Assembly (NCBI RefSeq): GCF_048269565.1
Contig: NZ_JBLXIK010000009.1
Coordinates: forward strand, 16,644 to 80,643
Direction: 5' to 3'
Length of the DNA: 64,000 nt
Source: Maricaulis sp048269565
GTDB lineage: Bacteria; Pseudomonadota; Alphaproteobacteria; Caulobacterales; Maricaulaceae
In this document: piece after piece, positions 27,401 to 36,870 of the stretch
How positions within the stretch are numbered: the stretch's first letter is position 1
Layout of the letters: every line of letters begins with the position of its first letter
Position numbers and translations under genes: made by a program
The notes under the pieces: generated by a model
Told to the model about the DNA's origin: nothing
What the model saw: the letters and a program-made list of their open reading frames with translations, nothing else
Databases searched by the model: none

Positions 27401-27649
27401 GAGATCGAACACAAGCTCAAATGGGTCGATCAGCTGACCATGGAGTGGCATATCGATCCGGACAAGACTGCGGACGGACTCTCCGAGGCGCTGAGCCTGC
27501 TGGAACGCGCCGGTTTTGCCTATGGCGTGTCCAAGTCATACAATTATCTGCGGGCAACTTCCCATCGTCCGATTTCGCATATTGCCGGCGTCGGCACGTT
27601 CAACGTCTGGGCGATCAAACGCGAAAGCCTGGAACGCCTGCGCGGATAG
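24467..27649 (+). CDS. FkbM-family methyltransferase with long N-terminal 46-residue repeat array
   Basis: This 1060-residue protein has two parts. Residues 135-732 are thirteen consecutive repeats of exactly 46 residues (138 bp each, 24869-26662). Their consensus is roughly D-x-x-Y-x-R-x-I-L-x-P-x-x-L near the start and F-x-x-LAA-x-x-I then V-x-A-V-R-x-A at the end, and about two weaker copies precede them. The spacing suggests an alpha-helical solenoid that I do not recognise. Residues about 855-1040 are an FkbM methyltransferase: ILDCGANFGMS, TAFEPIKAYADLI, then DYLKLDIEGAEP. It probably O-methylates a glycan, with the array as scaffold. The ATG at 24467 is preferred to one at 24407. Confidence 0.88.
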   Translation: MQNFLTRILGLLSQWAGFRSALLKFLEGPDGQPVFDQAVTADPERAATLLARSARLPRAADVSGLADAVIDHASDGVLAHALQARMSATGAVPPELASPEFVKSLVSSPDFAAQLARQAGRPAMVEAMRARMEADMAFTWQLVNDRVLKNLSEASRFDAVAADSLSRPAVRDAVKLRLASDAAYARSVLTRDQMMAVCHHPVFLEIAASCIDDPVLVEAASRRAEQDPAIARSLISLGALRHLVDGEDFRTLVAERLDSPAITQMVTARLATDASYRAATLDQGVYDAAREDALFLATAAGMIGAAPVVEAVRSAAKGDPDFARSIISPKALALIARDAVFLDAAAAVTGEAAMVAAVRQAAQDDAGYARSIMSPEALAGLSSEPDFIELAAGLVGEEPLVDAVRAALGADADYRSRIIDPGLLEHLREMPAFRKLAIAEIGSDDLVKAIRAAIEADGDLRDRIVSRTTLKAMADSKAFVELAAGRIAADPIVDAIRRRLLENHRYRDRILDPDILRAATEGAALGPLLSDRLDDDQVLTVIRDAVAGRPGFGDQLLDERTADLVAGHASIEARAGTLIRKPVFRQAVRAALLEDASYSRGLLDEAVLGKARDTMAFVAVAAGSIRATGVQSAIRRLMTGDADYARGLLTEAIIESIADDDMVLKPAARRIAGDVLIAAAKQALHDDERYVARILTTEVLKTVADHESFLKSVPNLLRVGRFRNSVQAALGEEPALAAKLAGSPAVLSNLLDQPWKGKGKLLDFTGRAAHVWRSLERLYGKERLEELASPVPMPERGFGHETDVRDYMLERLCEGDVMRLPHAEIEFIDRRSLWTLVNEILIDEEYYFHSDKSDPVILDCGANFGMSTTYWKLLYPDARVTAFEPIKAYADLIRANAKRNNFRDVVVHTAALSNHGGQETFFVSEDHSMAGSLTERRTAFGDTIHEITVDTVRLSEYITGPVDYLKLDIEGAEPMVLAEIEHKLKWVDQLTMEWHIDPDKTADGLSEALSLLERAGFAYGVSKSYNYLRATSHRPISHIAGVGTFNVWAIKRESLERLRG
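24869..26662 (+). repeat. Thirteen tandem 138-bp coding repeats (46-residue units)
   Basis: Aligning the protein gives units starting at 24869 and every 138 bases after, thirteen times, with no insertion or deletion. Nucleotide identity between units is low, so this is an old, diverged array held in phase by protein structure rather than a recent expansion. Best conserved are a Y/F-x-R-x-I/L core at unit positions 4-9, F near 23, AA near 27 and the A-V/I-R helix near 39-41. Confidence 0.85.
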
Positions 27650-27790
27650 GGGCAATGCTGTGTCCGACTGCGCAAATCACCCGAATGGGCGTTCCAAACC
27701 GGCCAAAAATTGCTACAAGCAGTGGCATTGATCAACTAGCTGATCGGTCGTGAGCGCGGGTTGGCTCAAGTCTATTTCCGGGAGTTCGAA

Positions 27791-28360
27791 ATGTCCGACG
27801 TGAACCATGCCTGGCTTGGTGAGTATTTCAACAAGTACCAAGGCCTGATGTTCGATGAGCAGGTCTATGACAAGCTGTTGGAATTTCACAAGCTTTGCCT
27901 GAGCGTCCGCGAGCGTGGCGGCAAGCTGATGTTTGCCGGAAACGGCGCCAGCGCCTCGATTTCCTCGCATGGCGCCGTCGATTTCACCAAGCAGGGACGC
28001 GTTCGGGCCGTCGATTTCAACGAACCCAATCTGATCACCTGCTTCTCGAACGATTTTGGCTATGAAAACTGGATCGCCAAGGCGGTCGAATTCTACAGCG
28101 ATCCGGAAGACGTGCTGGTCCTGATTTCCGTCAGCGGCAAATCACCAAATGCCGTCAAGGCCGCCGAATACGCCAAGTCCAAGGGCATCCCGATTGTCGC
28201 TTTCACCGGCTCCGGCGCTGACAATCCGCTGCGCGCCATCGCCGACATTGATTTCTGGGTTGAGAGCCGCGCCTACAATATCGTCGAGTGTATTCACATG
28301 GGCTGGCTCATGGCGGTTGTCGACATGCTGGTGGGCCGGGCCGAATATCCTGTGACCTGA
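27791..28360 (+). CDS. SIS-domain sugar isomerase, GmhA/DiaA-like
   Basis: This is a 189-residue single SIS domain protein. FAGNGASASISSHGAVDF matches the sugar-phosphate-binding start of GmhA (sedoheptulose 7-phosphate isomerase), and LISVSGKSPNAVKA supplies the serine-rich loop; the C-terminal helix carries VECIHMGWL. Start 27791 has GGAG six bases before. GmhA makes heptose precursors, but the zinc residues are not clearly conserved, so a related isomerase for an unusual heptose or ketose is possible. It lies between the FkbM gene and an MptE-like gene. Confidence 0.8.
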   Translation: MSDVNHAWLGEYFNKYQGLMFDEQVYDKLLEFHKLCLSVRERGGKLMFAGNGASASISSHGAVDFTKQGRVRAVDFNEPNLITCFSNDFGYENWIAKAVEFYSDPEDVLVLISVSGKSPNAVKAAEYAKSKGIPIVAFTGSGADNPLRAIADIDFWVESRAYNIVECIHMGWLMAVVDMLVGRAEYPVT

Positions 28361-28415
28361 TAAAACTCCAAACCCGTCATCCCATTAGCGGTGCCGGGCG
28401 ATTGAGGGGGGCGAC

Positions 28416-29297
28416 GTGTTATCCTGGAGTTCGGATATTTCGCATCTGGAGCGGCTCGTGAGCTATCTCCGGGTGAGGCGCGCGCGGGCGCGGTATTTCG
28501 AGACGCTGCGTCTCGATCTCGGCAAGGGTTTTCCTTTTACGTCGCGCGACCCCGGATATCAGGGCCGCATTGCGAGCCTGTGGAACAAGCACAAGGGCAA
28601 GCGCGGCTTTGTGCTCGGCAATGGGCCGAGCCTGGGCCAGATGGATCTGACCAAGCTCAAGGATGAGGTCACGATCGGGTCGAACGGTATTTTCCTGAAA
28701 TTCGAGGAAATGGGTTTTCACACCACCTATTTCACGATGGAGGATATCCAGCAGGTTGAAGACCGGCGCCACCAGCTGGCGAAGGTGAAGGGCCCGACCA
28801 AGATTTACGGGCTGCACAACTCCTATGCGATCAAGGATGTCGATGAGGACACGCTGTTCGCGAATGTCGCGGTCGACAGCTATCCGACGAAAAACCGTTG
28901 GCGGGAGCATTATCCGGGCTTCTCGACGGATTTTGCCAATATTGTCTATCTCGGCTCGACCATCACCTACATCAATCTCCAGCTGGCCTTCTTCCTCGGT
29001 CTCAACCCGGTCTACATCATCGGTTGCGATCACAGCTATGGTCCGCTGGCCAAGGCCTATCCGCCGGGCAAGATCCGGATCACACCTGAAGTCTATGAAA
29101 TGCTGAAGGAAGCGCATTTCATCAACAATTACCATAAGATCGGCGGCACGTTCGGCATTCCCTACGTGTCCTACCAGGAAGAGGCGTATCAACGAGCGCT
29201 CGATGTGTTCCGCGACTCCGGCCGTGAAGTGTTCAATGCGGGCGAGAATTCGAAGCTCGACATCTTCCCGCGCGTCAAATTTGATTCCCTGTTCTAG
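28416..29297 (+). CDS. MptE/DUF115-like protein (glycosylation-associated)
   Basis: This 293-residue cytosolic protein starts with GTG after GAGGGGG. It has the DUF115/MptE-like core: GFVLGNGPSLGQMDLTKLKD (GNGPSL at 68-73), TIGSNGIF, TTYFTMED, then a late IIGCDHSYG block. Relatives in motility or capsule loci (such as Maf) act in glycosylation of flagellin or surface sugars. Here it precedes a GT4 glycosyltransferase by 18 bases, so a role in building or tethering the surface glycan is likely; the reaction is unknown. Confidence 0.78.
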   Translation: MLSWSSDISHLERLVSYLRVRRARARYFETLRLDLGKGFPFTSRDPGYQGRIASLWNKHKGKRGFVLGNGPSLGQMDLTKLKDEVTIGSNGIFLKFEEMGFHTTYFTMEDIQQVEDRRHQLAKVKGPTKIYGLHNSYAIKDVDEDTLFANVAVDSYPTKNRWREHYPGFSTDFANIVYLGSTITYINLQLAFFLGLNPVYIIGCDHSYGPLAKAYPPGKIRITPEVYEMLKEAHFINNYHKIGGTFGIPYVSYQEEAYQRALDVFRDSGREVFNAGENSKLDIFPRVKFDSLF

Positions 29298-29315
29298 AAT
29301 TCAAAGCGAGTTCCG

Positions 29316-30605
29316 ATGCGAATCGTCCACCTGACCTACACACTCCGCGGCGGCGCCGGCACAGCATTGCGACGCCATCATGAGGCGTTGCGCGAAAAAG
29401 GCATCGACTCCCAGATCGTGGTCGGCGAGGCGGTGAAGGGGGATACGCCCTATATTCACTGTCTCAAGGATCTGGTCGAAGTGCCCGAAGCCAAGGCGCG
29501 GGCGTTTGAAGCGCTGGCGCGCCGGCATCAGAAGCGCGACGGCAGCGGCGATCTTTGGGCCAGCCCGGAAAGCTTCGGGCTCAAGGATACCGAGCTTGTG
29601 CGGGCGGCCGATATTTTCGAGGTACGCCAGCTGCATGCCGGTGGTCACCGCCCCTTCTTCAACTTCCGCGCCCTGCGCGCCATTGCGCGTGAGAAACCCG
29701 TCATCTGGCGCCTGTCGGACATGTGGGCCTTCACCGGTTATTGTGCCTACTCGCTGGATTGCGAGCGCTGGCGTGAGGGTTGCGGTCCGTGTCCGCAGCT
29801 CACGACCGAGCCGGAAAAGGCCGAACTGCGCCGTCCGGACCGGGATAATTCCGCCATCATGTGGAATGCCCGGCGCAAGGCGTTCCAGGGCGTGCCCTTC
29901 CATATGGTTTTCCCGTCCGAATGGCTGCTCGAACAGGCCCGGGTCAGCCTGCTCAAGGATGCCGCCTCCTTCACCCATATTCCCGTTGGCGTGGACCCGA
30001 GCGTGTTTCGGCCGGCAGCGCGGCAGGCCAATCGCGCGCGGCTCGGCATTTCCAAGGCGAATTTCGTGATCTCGGCCGTACTCTCGAACTCGAAGAACCA
30101 TCGCAAGGCCTTCGATCTGTTTGCCGATGTGGTGGGGCGCCTGCGCGAACGCCAGCGCACGACACTGGTCATCGTCGGCAATGTCGGTGAGATCGAAGGG
30201 CATCCGGCCTTTGAGGGGCTCCAGATCGTCAGCCCGGGTTATGTCGGCGACGAGGCCGAGCAGGCCGGCATTCTGTCGACCGGGGATGTCTTCCTCTTCC
30301 CGTCACGGTGTGACAACTCGGCCCAGGTTCTGCTTGAAGCCGGGGCCTGCGCCTTGCCGACCGTGTGTTTCGATGTCGGCGGCAATGCGGAATACGTCAG
30401 GGAAGGCGAGACCGGCCGGGTGATCGAGCCCTTCGACATGGTCGCCATGTCGGCAGCGGTGCAAGCGTATCGCGATGATCCGATCCTGGCGAAAGCGCAC
30501 GGCAAGGCCGCGCGCCGCTTCATGGATCAGGAGTGCTCGGTCAAGCTGCAGCGCCAGCGCTTCCAGAAGCTGTACGCGACTGTTCTTGCGGGCGGGGCGA
30601 GCTAG
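29316..30605 (+). CDS. Family 4 glycosyltransferase, WcaC-like
   Basis: This is a 429-residue GT-B enzyme. The N-terminal half has the glycine-rich TYTLRGGAGTALRRHHEAL and a cysteine block (TGYCAYSLDCERWREGCGPC) found in colanic-acid type GT4 enzymes; the C-terminal half has SNSKNHRKAFDL, GDVFLFPSRCDNSAQVLLEA and VGGNAEYVREGETG, a GT4 donor site with EX7E-like spacing. It adds a sugar to a lipid-linked or surface glycan on the cytosolic face. Its end overlaps by 65 bases the convergent glycosyltransferase-like gene. Donor unknown. Confidence 0.86.
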   Translation: MRIVHLTYTLRGGAGTALRRHHEALREKGIDSQIVVGEAVKGDTPYIHCLKDLVEVPEAKARAFEALARRHQKRDGSGDLWASPESFGLKDTELVRAADIFEVRQLHAGGHRPFFNFRALRAIAREKPVIWRLSDMWAFTGYCAYSLDCERWREGCGPCPQLTTEPEKAELRRPDRDNSAIMWNARRKAFQGVPFHMVFPSEWLLEQARVSLLKDAASFTHIPVGVDPSVFRPAARQANRARLGISKANFVISAVLSNSKNHRKAFDLFADVVGRLRERQRTTLVIVGNVGEIEGHPAFEGLQIVSPGYVGDEAEQAGILSTGDVFLFPSRCDNSAQVLLEAGACALPTVCFDVGGNAEYVREGETGRVIEPFDMVAMSAAVQAYRDDPILAKAHGKAARRFMDQECSVKLQRQRFQKLYATVLAGGAS

Positions 30606-32025
30606 CCACCGGCGTCGCCGATAGGTCACTCAACGCTTCAGGCTCCGGTGCTCCCGGCAGCAGTCCGGACTCGGCCAGGCAATGCTTTAGCGTCGCGACA
30701 AAGGCTTCGTCCGACAGGCGGCGTTTGAAATATTCCTGCGCCCGGGCCGCATACTCGTCATAATTCTGGTCGAGCTCGTCGAAGGCCGCCACGAACGAGT
30801 CGTAATTGTTCGGTTCATAGGTCAGGCCAACCCGGTTGGCTTCGGTCCGGAAACCGCAAACGCCGTAGGACGGGAAGATTACCGGCTTGCCGAAGGACAT
30901 AACCTGACGCCAGACACCGCTGGTGCGGGCATGGTCCCGATAGGCCAGCGGAATGTAATGGGCGTCGCGGAACAGCCGGTCGATGAATTTCTGGGATCCG
31001 CAATAGGTGCTGAACTCCAGCAGCCGGTCGTCCTCGATCAGCTTTTCGCGGGCGCGGACCTCGCGCCAGTTGAGGACCTGATAGCCCGGCTTGATGCGGC
31101 CGAGGCGGACCAGGATGAGGTCTGGCCGGTCGGCCACGAGCCGGAGCAGGAAATCGAAGCCCTTGCGCACTTCCAGATCGCCGAACAACAGCACGATCTT
31201 CTTGCCCTTGTGGCGGCCCTTCCACTGCTGGTAACGGCCGGCCAGGCGTTTGTAGAGCGTGGTCTCTTCCTCGGTGAGGACTTCTTCCGGCTCGTAATGT
31301 CCGACCTCTTCGATAAGGTGGACCCGACCGGTTTCCGTGTGGCGCTGGGCGTAGACGTCGTCGGAGGCCAGGATGCCGTCAAGATAGCCCGGCTCGACAA
31401 GCAGGTGCTCATAGATCACCCCGCGCAGCCAGTGGCGGCGGTCATTGAGCTGCTTGAAGCGGCGCTCGGCGAGCGTCCGGCGGTAGAGGTAATCATAGCG
31501 GATGAAGACACCGTAGGTATTGCCGATGAATTTCGGCTTCCCGGCGCGGCCCTGGGCGAGGAAGGTCTCGAGCATTGCGTCGCCATCCATGAAGAAGGTC
31601 GCCGCGATGTCCTCGTTCTTCTGGTATTCCACGATCATCTCGAGCTCGGATGTCGCCGTCGGCATTTGCTTGCGCAGGCTGACGACACGAACATTCTCGA
31701 GATCACGAATGCCCTTCATGCTCGGGGATGTGAAATCCTTCCAGGTCGCCTGGGTCGCATCGTGCAATAGCCATTGCAGCGAGGTTGCATCCTGTTCGCC
31801 GCAATAGACGACATGGACCTCGAAGCCGAGGGCGTGCAGCGCATCGGCAAAGCGGGCGGCATAGAGATGCCGGTGACCGCCCAGATGGCTGGAATAGATC
31901 ATGACGCGGCGGGATGTGGGTGCACTCGAAGCGCTGCTGGACACGCGGCCGTATTTGACCCGCAGCCCGAACGCAACGACCTTGGAGATCAGGTCATTGA
32001 CCACATTCACATTTTCTAGATTCAT
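30541..32025 (-). CDS. Glycosyltransferase-like protein (GT-B fold)
   Basis: This is a 494-residue protein. The N-terminal part has a SSHLGGHRHLYAARFADALH strand-loop-helix like GT-B acceptor domains; the second half has KKIVLLFGDLEVRKGFDFLL, then SGVWRQVMSFGKPVIFPSYG and VGLTYEPNNYDSFVAAFDEL, the pattern of GT4 donor sites. The last 40 residues are Ala/Pro/Ser-rich and probably disordered. It overlaps convergently with the previous glycosyltransferase. I am sure of the broad GT fold, not of the sugar. Confidence 0.75.
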   Translation of the reverse strand: MNLENVNVVNDLISKVVAFGLRVKYGRVSSSASSAPTSRRVMIYSSHLGGHRHLYAARFADALHALGFEVHVVYCGEQDATSLQWLLHDATQATWKDFTSPSMKGIRDLENVRVVSLRKQMPTATSELEMIVEYQKNEDIAATFFMDGDAMLETFLAQGRAGKPKFIGNTYGVFIRYDYLYRRTLAERRFKQLNDRRHWLRGVIYEHLLVEPGYLDGILASDDVYAQRHTETGRVHLIEEVGHYEPEEVLTEEETTLYKRLAGRYQQWKGRHKGKKIVLLFGDLEVRKGFDFLLRLVADRPDLILVRLGRIKPGYQVLNWREVRAREKLIEDDRLLEFSTYCGSQKFIDRLFRDAHYIPLAYRDHARTSGVWRQVMSFGKPVIFPSYGVCGFRTEANRVGLTYEPNNYDSFVAAFDELDQNYDEYAARAQEYFKRRLSDEAFVATLKHCLAESGLLPGAPEPEALSDLSATPVASSPRPQEQSRTASGSAGAAA

Positions 32026-32082
32026 ACCGCTCTCGACCTGATTATCCCTGTCATCGCCCCATACTACACATCAAGCCGGGGC

Positions 32083-33067
32083 TCAGCCAGATATGCGGTC
32101 GTTCGGCCCCCTGCCGCCGACACTGTTGGCGAGATACCACTCATAGGCATCCGCCAGCCCTTCGCGGAACCCGATCGAGGGCTCCCAGCCAAGGCTGCGC
32201 AGCCGCGAGACGTCGAGCAGCTTGCGTGGCGTCCCGTCCGGCTTGCTGGTGTCCTTGCGCAATGAACCCTCAAAGCCCACGACGTCCATCACGAGCCGGG
32301 CGAGGTCATCAATGCGAATGTCCTCGCCGGTGCCGACATTGACGTGTTCATCGCCGGAATAGACCTTGAGCAGCGTCACGATCGCATCGGCGCAATCGTC
32401 GGCGTGCAGGAATTCCCGCCGCACCGAGCCGCTGCCCCAGATCTCCATGGAGTCGGCCTTCGCCATTTTTGCTTCATGAGCCTTGCGGATCAGGGCTGGA
32501 ATGACGTGCGAGGACTGCAGGTCATAATTGTCGAACGGACCATAGAGATTGGTCGGCATGGCCGAGATGAAGTCGCACCCGTGCTGCCGGCGGTAGGCCT
32601 GGCACAATTTGATGCCGGCGATCTTGGCCAGCGCATACCATTCATTGGTCGGCTCGAGCGCGCCGGTGAGCAGCGCGCCCTCCTGGATCGGCTGGTCGGC
32701 GAATTTCGGGTAGATGCAGGATGACCCCAGCAGGATCAGCTTCTCGACACCGACGCGGTGAGCCGCCTCGATGATGTTCGCTTCGATCATCAGGTTGTCA
32801 TAGAGGAAGTCAGCCGGGTAGTGGTCATTGGCGAGGATGCCACCGACTTTTGCTGCGGCGACTATGACCAGTTCCGGACGCGCATCCGCCATCCAGGCGC
32901 GTGTGGCCTGCTGGTCGCGCAGGTCGACCGACTTGCTGCCAACGGTGAGCAGTTCGCCGGGCGCCTCGCGCTCAAGGCGCCGGACCACGGCCGAGCCGAC
33001 CATGCCGCGATGGCCGGCGACCCATATCCGCTTTCCCTTCAGCGAACAGTGGGAGGGGAAATCGGGA

Positions 33068-33084
<17 letters not shown>
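32083..33084 (-). CDS. fcl: GDP-L-fucose synthase
   Basis: This 333-residue dual epimerase-reductase turns GDP-4-keto-6-deoxymannose into GDP-L-fucose. Motifs in order: GHRGMVGSAVVRRL for NADP, AAAKVGGI, LLGSSCIYP, YALAKIAGIKL (Tyr/Lys), and NLYGPFDN. I use the ATG at 33084, eight bases after GGAAGG; a GTG at 33093 lies too close to its ribosome site. It overlaps the end of gmd by 17 bases, so the pair is coupled. Confidence 0.94.
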
Positions 33085-34138
<1,054 letters not shown>

Positions 34139-34617
34139 TACTTCCCCCTGGAGCCGATCGCACGACCTGATGAGGCACGGAAAGGCCCAGTCAGCCTCAC
34201 GTTTCGCATGCCAGAACGCGCGATGAAAGATGTGGCGGACCGTCTAAGAAACTTGGCGGCATCACGCAACCCCTTATCTCAACAGGCGTGCCCATATTTT
34301 TCGCGCCAGGGCTGCAGTTTCCGGCCTCTGGCGTGCCAGTTCGCCGGGGCCTGGCCTTCGGGGCGCCCGGGACGGCAACCCGTCCGCCGGACCGACTCTG
34401 GCGCGAACGCGTGCTGGCGTGTGAAGCTGAGAAGAGATATAGGCCCAGTCAGACAGGGGATGTATACAGATTTGTCGCCGGGAACCCGGCAATATCAGGG
34501 GGCTGGGGCTTCAGGCCGGCCATATCCATCGAAACCGGTCTCGCGAAGGCCGCGGACGGGGTGCTCCGGCACCGGCGCCGCATCGCCCACGCCCCGGCAA
34601 CCAGCAATAGGTGAACC
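34139..34617. other. 479-base spacer before the ABC exporter
   Basis: No supportable gene lies here. The frame at 34288-34614 is open but Arg/Ala/Pro-rich with no recognisable domain, so I regard it as a shadow of GC-rich sequence. Promoters of gmd and of the exporter operon should be within it; I cannot place them. Confidence 0.45.
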
Positions 34618-35355
34618 TTGGGTCAACCGGCCATTCAACTCGTGAGACGGGATATCCGCGCACAATATGCCGGATCGGGGCTCGGACTTTTCTGGGCCTT
34701 GCTCGAACCGCTCATCCTGGCCGGGGCGTTCATCTTTCTGCGCCATTCCGGCATGATCACGATCGGCGACATCACCTTGCCCTATGCGGTCTACGCCGTC
34801 ACGAGCCTGATGGTGTGGCAGACCTGTGTCGACGGCATCAATGGCGGTCTCAATTCGATCACCCGGATGCGGCCATTGCTGAAGACGACCCAGGTGTCGG
34901 CTGGCTCGGTGGTCTCGGTCGTCATCCTGACTTCCTGCTTCTTCCATCTTTTCCGGCTCGTCGTCGCGCTCGGGGTGGCGATTGCCTTTGGCATCCATGA
35001 CCCGGTCAATCTGCTCGCCTACGCCCTGTTTTCATTCCTGGCCCCGTTGTTCGGAGTCGCGATCGGCCTGTTGCTGGCGCCCTTCGCGGAGATATACCGG
35101 GATCTCAAGATTCTGGTTTCCTCTGCTCTGCGCCCGCTTCTCTTCGTGTCCGGCGTCATCATCCCCATCCCGGCCCAGTTCGGATTTCTGGGGATTTACA
35201 ATCCCATCGCCGTGGCCATTTCCACCGCCCGTGATGCGCTTGTCGGCGTGGGGCGGGTGGATTACGTTCTGGCCGGGCTCTGGCTCGCCATCATGATCAT
35301 TGTGTTCGCAGTCGCGCTTTTCGTCTTCCGGCGTACACTCAGAATTGTCCTGTGA
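34618..35355 (+). CDS. wzm: Polysaccharide ABC exporter, permease subunit (Wzm/KpsM type)
   Basis: This 245-residue inner-membrane protein of the ABC-2 family opens with VRRDIRAQYAGSGLGLFWALLEPL, the amphipathic start of Wzm/KpsM permeases, followed by six hydrophobic segments. The reading frame has a stop just before, so the start must be TTG at 34618 (AGGTGA three bases upstream) or a later GTG at 34639; I keep TTG. Its partner ATPase follows after 12 bases. Together they should export an undecaprenyl-linked polysaccharide to the periplasm. Confidence 0.87.
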   Translation: MGQPAIQLVRRDIRAQYAGSGLGLFWALLEPLILAGAFIFLRHSGMITIGDITLPYAVYAVTSLMVWQTCVDGINGGLNSITRMRPLLKTTQVSAGSVVSVVILTSCFFHLFRLVVALGVAIAFGIHDPVNLLAYALFSFLAPLFGVAIGLLLAPFAEIYRDLKILVSSALRPLLFVSGVIIPIPAQFGFLGIYNPIAVAISTARDALVGVGRVDYVLAGLWLAIMIIVFAVALFVFRRTLRIVL

Positions 35356-35367
35356 GATCCTCCCGAT

Positions 35368-36831
35368 ATGCCGATCATTTCTGCCACTGGAATATCCAAG
35401 AAATATTCCCTTCGAGACCAGCAAACACGCCGCCGCGGCCTGGGCGCCCTGTTCCGCGAGATTGTCGGTCCGACTGAGGGCGACTCGGCATCGGTCGCGC
35501 TGTCCGAGGGGGAGTTCTGGGCCCTGCGCGATGTCGATCTGACGGTGTCCGATGGCGAGACGCTGGGCGTGATCGGCCTCAACGGTGCCGGCAAGACGAC
35601 GCTGATGAGCCTGCTGGCCGGCGTGATCAAGCCGGACACGGGCAGTGTCGTGCACAATGGTGATGTGCAGGCTGTGCTGAGCCTCGGGGCCGGCATCAAC
35701 CAGAAACTGACCGGGCGCCAGAACGCCGAAAGCGGTGTCGCCCTGCGGGCGAGTTCCATCGAACAGCGTGAGGAAATGATCGCGCGAATCGAGGAATTTT
35801 CCGAACTCGGCGAATTCTTCGACAGTCCGGTCGGCTATTATTCCAGCGGCATGAAGGCGCGGCTCGGTTTTGCCATCTGTATCAGCGCCACGCCGCAGGC
35901 GATCCTGATTGATGAAGCGCTCTCGGTCGGGGACGCGTCCTTCAAGCAGAAATGCCTGCTCTATCTTGAGCAATTGCGCCGCCGCGGTGTCGGCATGGTG
36001 ATGGTGTCCCATTCCATGACCTCGATCCGGCAGTTCTGCGATTCCGCGATCTGGGTCCATGACGGCCAGATCCGCGCGCGCGGATCGAGCGGCGAAGTCG
36101 TGCATGAATATCTCCAGTTTGTGGAGCAAAGGCAGACCAGCTCGCTGGCAACGCCCGCGCCTGCCAGGGATGGCAATGCCGCACCGGTTGCCCGCAGCGG
36201 CACGCGGGCCGAGCCGGCGGGCAGCAAGATCAAGAGCGTCATGGGAACGGCGTTCAACGCGGTGGACCGCCGGCCGTCCGTGCGGGCGCTCGGTCCGGTG
36301 GAGCGTGAACTGCATCTCTCGGGACAGCCCGGTGAGTGGATCCGGCCGGAAATCACTGCGACCGAGGTGAATGAATTATACGGGCGCCAACGCCCGGAAC
36401 CCGGTGTCGCCGAATTCTCCGCCGCACTGCTGGTCAATGGCCAGCCCACAAACGAGGTGTGGCCGCATGAGAGCATGGAGATCGAGTATCGCTTCCGGCT
36501 GGCTGAGCCCGTCGGCAATCTCAACGTTTCGCTGGTGTTTCACAAGGAAGGCAGCGGCCGCCTCGCGACCATCTCGACCCTGAACCAGGACTTGCTCAAG
36601 GACCAGAGCGAGGCCGGGGTGGTGCATTGCCGGGTGAGGATCCCGGACATGGTGCTCGCGCCGGGCAATTATGTCGTCACCATCTCGATCCATGACGGCA
36701 AGCCCTATCTGTGGCGGGATGTGATCCTGACTTTCCGCGTGCGGACCTCCGAATTGCTCACCTGGGGCGATATCAACCTGCCTTACAGCTATGAGGTCTA
36801 TTCGACCATCGACGAAGCCGATGTCGAATAG
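35368..36831 (+). CDS. wzt: Polysaccharide ABC exporter ATPase with C-terminal glycan-binding domain (Wzt type)
   Basis: This is a 487-residue ATPase. Walker A GLNGAGKTT is at residues 70-78, the ABC signature YYSSGMKARLGFA near 155, Walker B AILIDEALSVGD near 180, and the switch His in MVSHS near 215. From about 300 to 460 a beta-sandwich domain (PEITATEVNE, then VNGQPTNEVWPHESMEIEY) matches the C-terminal region of Wzt proteins, which reads the terminal residue of the O-chain before export. So chains should be capped, perhaps by methylation, before secretion; a methyltransferase in this window could supply the cap. Confidence 0.92.
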   Translation: MPIISATGISKKYSLRDQQTRRRGLGALFREIVGPTEGDSASVALSEGEFWALRDVDLTVSDGETLGVIGLNGAGKTTLMSLLAGVIKPDTGSVVHNGDVQAVLSLGAGINQKLTGRQNAESGVALRASSIEQREEMIARIEEFSELGEFFDSPVGYYSSGMKARLGFAICISATPQAILIDEALSVGDASFKQKCLLYLEQLRRRGVGMVMVSHSMTSIRQFCDSAIWVHDGQIRARGSSGEVVHEYLQFVEQRQTSSLATPAPARDGNAAPVARSGTRAEPAGSKIKSVMGTAFNAVDRRPSVRALGPVERELHLSGQPGEWIRPEITATEVNELYGRQRPEPGVAEFSAALLVNGQPTNEVWPHESMEIEYRFRLAEPVGNLNVSLVFHKEGSGRLATISTLNQDLLKDQSEAGVVHCRVRIPDMVLAPGNYVVTISIHDGKPYLWRDVILTFRVRTSELLTWGDINLPYSYEVYSTIDEADVE

Positions 36832-36870
36832 GGCCGCGGCCAGGCCAGCGCGCCGCCCGGGGAGTCGTTG

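Noticed and set aside
34288..34614. 108-codon plus-strand frame before the ABC permease
   Set aside because: Arg/Ala/Pro-rich, no recognised domain, no convincing ribosome site; kept as non-coding spacer.
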